A DNA stretch of 8,899 nucleotides, from positions 1 through 8,899 of the forward strand of contig JAXIHJ010000061.1 of assembly GCA_034189755.1 (NCBI GenBank). Direction: 5' to 3'. Source of the stretch: JAXIHJ01 sp034189755 (GTDB lineage: Bacteria > Planctomycetota > Phycisphaerae > SM23-33). The position numbers and the translations under genes are program-made. The notes beneath the pieces were generated by a model. The model was not told where the DNA came from. It searched no databases and worked only from the letters and a program-made list of their open reading frames with translations. Shown here in pieces: positions 1 through 5,480 of this stretch; within the stretch, counting starts at the first letter, position 1, and every line of letters starts with the position of its first letter.

Positions 1-1
1 C

Positions 2-274
2 GACCATAGAGAGTTGTCATTGCTTTTGCAGTATGGTCTGCCGCCGGAACAATCGCAGTTCGATCACCCTGAAAAGATTACGCCGCCGTTCCGTGATCGA
101 AAGTCCCAGAACTATCGGCGTGTTCTGGAGTGGATCAACTCACTGAGCGGACCGCTGCACCCGGACTACCGTACGACGTACAAGCCGCCATTTAAGTTAA
201 AGACAGGCTCTGGCGGCTTACCGTTGCTGCCACCGGCAACGACCAAACCGGCGGAAGAAGGTTTTTTCGACTGA
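2..274 (+). CDS. C-terminal end of an unrecognised, probably planctomycete-type protein
   Basis: The frame is open from the left edge to a TGA at 272-274, giving the last 90 or so residues of a gene that begins outside the window. A TTG at 14 is the first possible start inside the window, but it has no ribosome binding site and the frame stays open before it, so I treat the gene as partial. The tail contains the stretches RRVLEWINSLSGP and HPDYRTTYKPP and ends in a Pro/Thr-rich, probably disordered segment. This 'W-I-x-S-L … PDYR-x-x-Y-x-P-P' ending resembles uncharacterised planctomycete proteins I have seen, but I cannot name a domain or function. The next gene starts 42 bases after the stop, in the same frame, so the two may share a transcript. 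Confidence 0.55.
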   Translation, partial: DHRELSLLLQYGLPPEQSQFDHPEKITPPFRDRKSQNYRRVLEWINSLSGPLHPDYRTTYKPPFKLKTGSGGLPLLPPATTKPAEEGFFD

Positions 275-316
275 CATCCTGCCGGAATCGAGTTCACCAG
301 CAACAACGGCCAAAGT

Positions 317-997
317 GTGCAAGTTGTCCTGACAATCATGCTGATCGGCGCTATTGCCGCCGCGAGCGTCTCCTTCGTGGTCATGGGCCTTGCCCAGATG
401 CGCCGCACGCGAGCCTTGGCCCGGCGGGCACATGGGGCCGGTCTGAAATTCTCCGGGGACGACCCCTTCGACATGCCGCGAAGGTACGCGAATTTTTCGT
501 TGATTGCCCTGGGGCACAGTCCCCAAGCGCACAATGTCTCCTACGGCCGACTGGCGGGCTGGCTTGTTCGAACGTTTGACTTCCACTATGAAATAGGCCA
601 CGGGCCGAGACGAATAACGCGCCATTACAGCGTTGTCGTCGCCGAGACAGACCTCGACTTGCCGGCGGTAACAATATGGAATAACCGCGACGCCGAGTAT
701 GCTCCATTGGCCATCCGACAGAGCGGCAATCACGTCGCCTGCTGGACGTTTATCGGTGACGAGCGGCTGGCCCGGACGATCGCGCACGTAGGCTGGCCAC
801 TGGCCGAAAGCGGTTTCAGCGCCGAGACATGCGGCAGTGTGGTCATGTTCTGTATATGCGCCCGTCGGTCCACTAAGCGAACAAGCCGACTGCTCGATGT
901 TGCTACGGCCGTGCTGCGAACGCTCAGTGAGATGCCCGGCAGCGACCCGCCCGAAACCACCGAAAGACCGCAACCGGCTTTGCCGGAAGGCCGGTAA
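317..997 (+). CDS. Single-pass membrane protein of unknown function
   Basis: The protein is 226 residues from a GTG at 317; an ATG at 338 would remove seven residues and is equally possible, since neither has a convincing ribosome binding site. A hydrophobic helix at about residues 3-26 is followed by a basic stretch (RRTRALARRAH), which predicts an N-terminal anchor with the arginines in the cytoplasm. The remainder is soluble: a conserved-looking DDPFDMPRRY motif, then GHSPQAHNV, then a beta-rich segment with FDFHYEIGHGPRRITRHYSV and AEYAPLAI, and finally a Pro/Glu-rich tail. I associate this pattern (DPFD-x-P-x-RY … GH … FDY-x-YE … TR-x-YSV) with uncharacterised planctomycete proteins; no enzyme motif is visible. 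A lipoprotein gene follows after about 100 bases. Coding is well supported by length and motif order; function is unknown. Confidence 0.75.
   Translation: MQVVLTIMLIGAIAAASVSFVVMGLAQMRRTRALARRAHGAGLKFSGDDPFDMPRRYANFSLIALGHSPQAHNVSYGRLAGWLVRTFDFHYEIGHGPRRITRHYSVVVAETDLDLPAVTIWNNRDAEYAPLAIRQSGNHVACWTFIGDERLARTIAHVGWPLAESGFSAETCGSVVMFCICARRSTKRTSRLLDVATAVLRTLSEMPGSDPPETTERPQPALPEGR
973..995 (+). other. GC-rich inverted repeat at the end of the membrane-protein gene
   Basis: ACCGGC at 973-978 can pair with GCCGGT at 990-995. Alternatively CCGGC at 974-978 pairs with GCCGG at 982-986 across a TTT loop. The repeat covers the last codons and stop of the gene. No T-run follows, so it is not a standard intrinsic terminator; it may be chance in GC-rich sequence. 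Confidence 0.3.
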
Positions 998-1052
998 AAC
1001 TATCAGGTTGTTGCAAACGGCCTGCTGTCGTGATAGAAGAGAAAGTCAACGT

Positions 1053-1069
1053 CCCCGCCAAGGGCGGGG
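1053..1069 (+). promoter_or_regulatory. GC-only hairpin upstream of the lipoprotein gene
   Basis: CCCCGCC at 1053-1059 pairs perfectly with GGCGGGG at 1063-1069 around a three-base loop, giving a seven-pair stem of only G and C. It ends 14 bases before the likely ribosome binding site at 1084-1088. No T-run follows, so it does not fit an intrinsic terminator. It could stabilise the 5' end of the message, mark a processing site or influence translation. Only the base pairing is certain. Confidence 0.5.
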
Positions 1070-1083
1070 CGGCGGCCTAAAGT

Positions 1084-1088
1084 GGGAG
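1084..1088 (+). promoter_or_regulatory. Ribosome binding site that decides the lipoprotein start
   Basis: GGGAG lies eight bases before a GTG at 1097. It overlaps the alternative upstream GTG at 1082, which therefore cannot use it. This favours the start at 1097. Confidence 0.6.
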
Positions 1089-1096
1089 ATGCAAAC

Positions 1097-2671
1097 GTGC
1101 AAAGAAGCAGAGACCTAATTTTCGGGGCCTTGGTTGCGGCCTGTCTGGTAGGCATGTTGACGGTGGCGGGATGCTCGGCGTCTAAGTCGCGTCGGGCCAG
1201 GCAGAATATCCTGGAAGAGGTTCTCGAAGCCCAGCGGCTCGTCAACAAGGCGCTGGCCCTGCTGGCGAGTCCTGTATATGCAGTCGGCGATAAGTATGCA
1301 CCTTTTACGACCTCGACGCTGGTCGGTCCGGGCGAAGGGCTGAAAATCCTGCCGGGAACGGCGTTGAATCCCAATGCCTGGCAGGCCCTGCAACAGGCTG
1401 AAGACGGCCTTTCAGCCGTCCTGGCGGAAAACGCCGAGGCCAGGCCTGAAGACCGAGCGATGGGGCAGTCGATGCTGGCGAGGGTTGCGTCATTGAAGGG
1501 CGACTATCAGGCGACCATCGCTGCTGCGGCACGCGACCGGGCCGGTGAGGCGCTTCGGGAGGCACAGAAGGCGCTCGGCCTTATGGAGTTTCAGCTTTCG
1601 TTGTGCAAGTACTTCCACGGGCTGGCGAACCTGACTGACAAAGAACTGCGGCAGATGATTTCAAACGCCAAAGCCGACGTGCAAAAGTTCACCACTGCCT
1701 CAGCGGACGTCCGGGCAAAAATCGACAGGCTGACAAAGGACCGTGACGCTCTTTTGGCGACGAATGAGGAGCGGATCGCGGCAGCGCGAAATCTTCGCAT
1801 CGAAAGCCGCCTCGCCTCCGGCCAAAAGAGTCTCGACCTGCTGCAGGACGCACTGAAAATCGAAAGCCAAGTCAGCAGCAATGCCTCCAAGATCGGTGGG
1901 ATAGAAAGCCAAATCACCTCCGGCAAAACTGAGGCGAAAACCGTTCACCTGGACCTTACTTCGGCGAAGGCTCGCCTTGACGTCTCCGGCGCCGTCCTCA
2001 AGGCCAGGAAGCAGCAATTTGGCTCGGCCGATGAGACGAAAACCAAGCTGCTCGGTACAATCGCCGAGGCGCAAAAACATCTGGAGCGGTTGGCCGAGCG
2101 AACATTCAGCGCGTGCGCCGCCGCTGCCGAAGCCGAGACCGCCGCTGCTAACGCTTACGAACTGGCCCGCAAGCAGCTTAAAGCCGCTGCCGAGGCGCTG
2201 CACGACCACGCCAGTGCGGAGGCCATGGCGGAGCAGGCTGACGTGTTGATGGCTATGGCGGAACTGAACGTTCGCAGGCTGGAGCTTCAGATCGACAGCA
2301 GTCGCCTGGCCAAGCAAATTCAATCGCTCTGGGCCGAGATGGATCCCCCTCGGAATGTGCCGCCGGCCCTTGCTCGCGCCGGAGACTACCTCGCCGAACC
2401 GGCGATGGTTCGCCAAACCGCCGAGGCACAATACGAAGAAGCCGCCAAGCTTTATAAAAAAGCCATGTCGAAGGTGCGGCGCGAGCTGCAGTGGGCCTAT
2501 CAGGGACAGTTGGCTGCGGCGTATATACGTCTGTACCACTTGTCCAATCGGGCCGATTCGCTGGAAGAGGCGCGGGCGGTGCTGCAAGAGGCGTTCGAAG
2601 GTCGGGAGAATTCCCCGCACCTGGCCTCGGTGGCGGAGCTTCAGCGCATGGTGAACGACCTGGCCGAATAA
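1097..2671 (+). CDS. Coiled-coil lipoprotein of unknown function
   Basis: The GTG start at 1097 gives 524 residues and is preceded by GGGAG at good spacing; the in-frame GTG at 1082 would add five residues. The N-terminus is a lipoprotein signal: positive residues (QRSRD), a hydrophobic core at about 7-24, and a lipobox LTVAGC with the lipid-accepting Cys at 26. The mature protein should be anchored in a membrane and face the periplasm. Residues 30-60 and about 95-410 are mostly Ala/Glu/Lys/Gln/Arg-rich helices with heptad-like spacing, strongest at about 180-410, so a long coiled coil is likely. A proline break (DPPRNVPP, 416-423) precedes a helical C-terminus at about 435-523, where AAKLYKKAMSKV and the following pairs look TPR-like. 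No catalytic motif is visible. A scaffold or assembly role in the cell envelope is inference only. The gap to the next gene is 206 bases, and that gene has its own promoter. Confidence 0.8.
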   Translation: MQRSRDLIFGALVAACLVGMLTVAGCSASKSRRARQNILEEVLEAQRLVNKALALLASPVYAVGDKYAPFTTSTLVGPGEGLKILPGTALNPNAWQALQQAEDGLSAVLAENAEARPEDRAMGQSMLARVASLKGDYQATIAAAARDRAGEALREAQKALGLMEFQLSLCKYFHGLANLTDKELRQMISNAKADVQKFTTASADVRAKIDRLTKDRDALLATNEERIAAARNLRIESRLASGQKSLDLLQDALKIESQVSSNASKIGGIESQITSGKTEAKTVHLDLTSAKARLDVSGAVLKARKQQFGSADETKTKLLGTIAEAQKHLERLAERTFSACAAAAEAETAAANAYELARKQLKAAAEALHDHASAEAMAEQADVLMAMAELNVRRLELQIDSSRLAKQIQSLWAEMDPPRNVPPALARAGDYLAEPAMVRQTAEAQYEEAAKLYKKAMSKVRRELQWAYQGQLAAAYIRLYHLSNRADSLEEARAVLQEAFEGRENSPHLASVAELQRMVNDLAE

Positions 2672-2834
2672 TAACCTTCGGTTCAAAGGCGGCTTTGCGG
2701 AGGTCTGCTTGTGCGAGCTTTGGCGCAGTTGCCGACGCGTGATGGGGGATAACACTCGATTTTGCCTGGTTGTAAAAGCCCAAATCATTGTTGAACTGTT
2801 GCTCCGACGGCAGCGCGGCACGGATCTTGCATGG

Positions 2835-2840
2835 TATAAT
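2835..2840 (+). promoter_or_regulatory. Extended -10 promoter of the sigma factor gene
   Basis: A perfect TATAAT at 2835-2840 is preceded by TGG (2832-2834), forming the extended -10 pattern TGnTATAAT. No TTGACA-like -35 box is found at 16-18 bases upstream, which fits an extended -10 promoter. Transcription would begin near 2847, leaving a leader of about 30 bases that contains the GAGG ribosome binding site at 2864-2867. The rest of the 2672-2877 gap holds nothing else I can recognise; a five-pair CAAAG/CTTTG inverted repeat lies just after the lipoprotein stop but has no T-run. Confidence 0.65.
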
Positions 2841-2877
2841 GGTGTTGGCGCATCAGTCTTTTTGAGGATATCAGCCG

Positions 2878-4548
2878 ATGCGTAAGTACCAGAACAAGTG
2901 CATAGGCGAATTGGCTTTGGAACTGGCGGCTGGGCTTAGCCGGTTGCGGAAGGGATACATCGACGCCGCTGAGGCTTTGGCCCGGGTTATCGACCCCGCC
3001 CGGCAGTACCCTTATGAGTTTGTCGTCTATCGTCTGACGGGATATCGGCCTCGTCCTAAGAAGTCGCGAGCGTCCATGAGCGGCGACAAGCTTCGGCTGG
3101 ACCTGCTCCAGCTTATGCTGGACGTCTGCGACAGCATGGAACTTTGCGTCGGCGACTACGCCGAGCGGGTTTCCGACACGCCGCAACTAGCCAGGCGATT
3201 CAGTGTCTCCAGCAAGACGGTTCAGCGATGGCGCGGCCAGGGTTTGCCGGCCAGGCGACTGGTGTTCCCGGACGGCAAACGTCGACTTGCATTTCTTGAA
3301 AGCTCCGTGGGTTGGTTTGTGGCGAGCCGTCGCCGGCAGGTGTCTCGCTCCATGCGTTTTTCCAAGCTTAAGCCGCAGGAGCGAAGGGAAATCATCCAGA
3401 AGGCCAAGCGCATAGCGAAATTCACCCGTTGCACTCTCGGCGAAGTAGCCAAGCGTCTGGCCGCCCGCACCGGCCGTGCCGCCGAAACCATACGCTACAC
3501 CATACGAAGGCATGACAAGCTGAACCCTCAAGAGGCCGTTTTCCCTCACATGGACGCACCGCTCCGCGAGAGGCAAAGGAGTGTCATTTACCAGAGCTTC
3601 CTCCGCGGCGCATCCGTGCCGGTCCTGGCCAGGCGATATCGCCGCACCAGGGGCAGCATATATCGCATCGTCAACGAAATACGCGCCCGGCAACTGATCG
3701 ACCGGCCCATTCCCTACATGCACAACTCGCAGTTTGACATGCCCAACGCCGATGAACTTATCCTTTCCACCCAGCCTGACGAGCCGGACGAACAAGGCAA
3801 AAAAGCCGCTCGACCGCCTGCCGACCTGCCCGCCTATCTCCGGTCGCTATATGAAGTTCCGCTGCTTAGCCGACAACGCGAACAGAACCTGTTCCGCCGA
3901 TACAACTACCTCAAGCACAAAGCCGACAAGCTCCGCAAGCTGATCGATGTCAATCGTATCCGCACCGACCAGCTTCAGCAGATCGAGGCGTTGCTGTTGC
4001 AGGCGAACGCCGTTAAGAACCAACTCATCCGCGCCAACCTTCGCCTGGTCGTATCCATAGCCAAGAAGCACCTCGGCGGGGCACAGACGCTCTTCGAACT
4101 AATCAGCGACGGAAACGTCTCGCTCATGGCGGCTGTCGAAAAGTTCGACTACGCACGCGGCAACCGGTTCAGCACCTACGCCTCGTGGGCCATCATGAGA
4201 AACTTCGCCCGCTCAGTACCGAAGGAGCAATACCGCCTCGACCGCTTCGCCACAGGCGCCGATGAAATCCTCGACATCGCCGGCGGCCTGCAGAACTACG
4301 ACCCCGACGAGGTCAACATCCCGGAGCTGCGAGAAAGCATCGACATAGTGCTGGCGCAACTGTCGGCCAGGGAGCGGGCCATACTCATCGACCGCTACGG
4401 CCTGGACGGAACCGGCGCCGCCAAGACGCTTCAGCAGCTTAGCCGGCGGCTCGGCATCAGCAAGGAGCGAGTCCGCCAGATCGAGCGGAAGGCCATCTCA
4501 AAGCTGAGAAAAATCATGCACCCGCAAAAGGTCGGCATGCCGGCCTGA
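2878..4548 (+). CDS. Sigma-70 family RNA polymerase sigma factor with N-terminal helix-turn-helix extension
   Basis: This 556-residue protein should bind core RNA polymerase and direct it to promoters. Residues 317-358 look like region 1.2. Region 2 spans about 380-450, with LIRANLRLVVSIAKKHL, the polymerase-binding stretch FELISDGNVSLMAAVEKFD, and FSTYASWAIMRNFAR, which matches the -10-recognition part. Region 4 spans about 486-546, with LSARERAILIDRYGL and the helix-turn-helix LSRRLGISKERVRQIERKAI. Only about 40 residues separate regions 2 and 4, so region 3 is absent or greatly reduced. The first 315 residues are extra: a MerR/excisionase-like helix-turn-helix at about 102-141 (LARRFSVSSKTVQRW), a second candidate at about 184-210 (LGEVAKRL…AETIRYTI) and a third at about 245-270 (VLARRYRRTRGSIYRIV). 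I associate this architecture with a planctomycete-specific sigma family. The ATG start has GAGG ten bases upstream and a strong promoter. The extra DNA-binding role is inferred. Confidence 0.92.
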   Translation: MRKYQNKCIGELALELAAGLSRLRKGYIDAAEALARVIDPARQYPYEFVVYRLTGYRPRPKKSRASMSGDKLRLDLLQLMLDVCDSMELCVGDYAERVSDTPQLARRFSVSSKTVQRWRGQGLPARRLVFPDGKRRLAFLESSVGWFVASRRRQVSRSMRFSKLKPQERREIIQKAKRIAKFTRCTLGEVAKRLAARTGRAAETIRYTIRRHDKLNPQEAVFPHMDAPLRERQRSVIYQSFLRGASVPVLARRYRRTRGSIYRIVNEIRARQLIDRPIPYMHNSQFDMPNADELILSTQPDEPDEQGKKAARPPADLPAYLRSLYEVPLLSRQREQNLFRRYNYLKHKADKLRKLIDVNRIRTDQLQQIEALLLQANAVKNQLIRANLRLVVSIAKKHLGGAQTLFELISDGNVSLMAAVEKFDYARGNRFSTYASWAIMRNFARSVPKEQYRLDRFATGADEILDIAGGLQNYDPDEVNIPELRESIDIVLAQLSARERAILIDRYGLDGTGAAKTLQQLSRRLGISKERVRQIERKAISKLRKIMHPQKVGMPA

Positions 4549-4693
4549 TGACGATACGCCTCATGGTCGTAAATTTTTTTGCTCTCTCCTTTATTTTGTA
4601 GCTAAGAAGCCGGCGGATTTTGCCGACAATAAATGGTACGAGGCGGAGATCGGGGACCGAGGCGTAATATAAGCCGAAGCGGGAGGGTCCAGC

Positions 4694-5461
4694 ATGGACC
4701 GCCGCCATTCTCGAAGGGGCTTCACGAAGCTGACGGGGATCGTAGTCGCCACACTGTTTGTAGCCGTGATAATCGCCCTGTTGCAGGCTGCGCCCCCACC
4801 CAGGCCGGCGGCCAGACCGACCGGTAGACCAGCGGCCAGACCGGCAGCCAGGGCCGCCGCGCGAACGCATCGGCGGGCCGTGCGCCGACGATACCGCCGC
4901 CCGCTTATCATTCGACGCTACGGCCGCAGTGTGGTGGTGGCCGGCAGCGGCACGGTGGTTCGAGAGGTTGCCGCCGGCGTGGTTGTCGCTGGCGCCTCTG
5001 ACCTGAAGCCGGTTCCCCCTGCGAGCTCCACGGCCGCATCGGCCGCTTACAGGGTCGTTGGGGTCGGCTCTGACTCTACAGCCACGCTCGATATTAACGG
5101 TGATGAGGTCGCCGTCCGCCTGCTCGGCGTCGAGCCGGCACTGCCCGAAAACGCCGGCGAAGCCGACGAGCAGCGGCTCCATGCGTTTCTCGCAAACCTG
5201 TTGGCCGGCGAGTTCGTATATGTCCAGATGGATACCAACCTCGCCGAGCGAGACGCCGGCGGCAATACGGTGGCATACCTTTATCGTGCGCCGGACAAGC
5301 TGCTGGTGAACCTGGAGCTGATTCGCCGCGGCTACGCGCTGGCCGCGACAGACTATGATTATGAACATCGGGAGCTGTTCAGCTTCTACGAGTCCAAGGC
5401 CCGCGCCGACGGCAAGGGTATCTGGAAACCCGCTGCAATCAGCGCGAAGACGAACAAGTAA
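4694..5461 (+). CDS. Membrane-anchored SNase-like (thermonuclease fold) protein, probably catalytically inactive
   Basis: The ATG at 4694 has an excellent ribosome binding site, GGGAGGG at 4681-4687. Residues 1-33 are a basic N-terminus and one hydrophobic helix (about 14-31); RRGFTKLTG resembles a type IV prepilin leader, but the Glu expected five residues after the cleavage site is Thr14. Residues 34-78 form an Arg/Pro/Ala linker with 16 Arg between 37 and 78, spaced every four residues from 37 to 57. Residues 119-245 match the staphylococcal nuclease fold: VRLLGVEP (141-148), LLAGEFVYVQMD (169-180), VAYLY (193-197), VNLELIRRGYA (205-215) and ARADGKGIW (236-244). By eye-alignment, Arg142 matches catalytic Arg35, but the DGDT calcium site is GSDST, Glu43 is not in place, and Arg87 in GRxLAY is Asn191 (GGNTVAY). 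I infer a binding or structural role outside the cytoplasmic membrane. It could be co-transcribed with the sigma gene 145 bases upstream. Its stop lies 19 bases from that of the convergent restriction gene. Confidence 0.82.
   Translation: MDRRHSRRGFTKLTGIVVATLFVAVIIALLQAAPPPRPAARPTGRPAARPAARAAARTHRRAVRRRYRRPLIIRRYGRSVVVAGSGTVVREVAAGVVVAGASDLKPVPPASSTAASAAYRVVGVGSDSTATLDINGDEVAVRLLGVEPALPENAGEADEQRLHAFLANLLAGEFVYVQMDTNLAERDAGGNTVAYLYRAPDKLLVNLELIRRGYALAATDYDYEHRELFSFYESKARADGKGIWKPAAISAKTNK
4802..4861 (+). repeat. Five tandem 12-base units encoding an Arg-x-Ala/Pro tetrapeptide repeat
   Basis: Five consecutive 12-base units begin at 4802, 4814, 4826, 4838 and 4850. The first four resemble AGACCGGCGGCC with variation, and the fifth is more diverged. 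Each opens with an Arg codon (AGG or AGA) and encodes RPAA or a close variant (RPTG, RAAA). A sixth Arg codon follows at 4862. The repeats form the linker of the nuclease-like protein and stay in frame, so copy-number change would alter linker length without disrupting the protein. Confidence 0.7.
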
Positions 5462-5480
5462 TTCCCTGAGCCAGGATTGG

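Noticed and set aside
218..973. A 251-residue minus-strand open frame
   Set aside because: It is antisense to the membrane-protein gene, has no recognisable motif and overlaps the coding end of the first gene.
1700..2821. A 373-residue minus-strand open frame
   Set aside because: It lies opposite the lipoprotein gene, whose lipobox, ribosome binding site and helical pattern are convincing. The minus frame shows no motif and is a by-product of high GC.
4550..4580. Intrinsic terminator after the sigma factor gene
   Set aside because: A run of seven T is present at 4574-4580, but the preceding sequence forms only a stem of about four pairs with a long loop, which is too weak to call.
4642..4672. 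A separate promoter for the nuclease-like gene (TAATAT at 4665-4670)
   Set aside because: The -10 match is partial, there is no TG extension and no -35 box at the right distance.
5462..5480. Bidirectional terminator between the convergent genes
   Set aside because: The 19 bases between the two stop codons contain no inverted repeat or T/A run.
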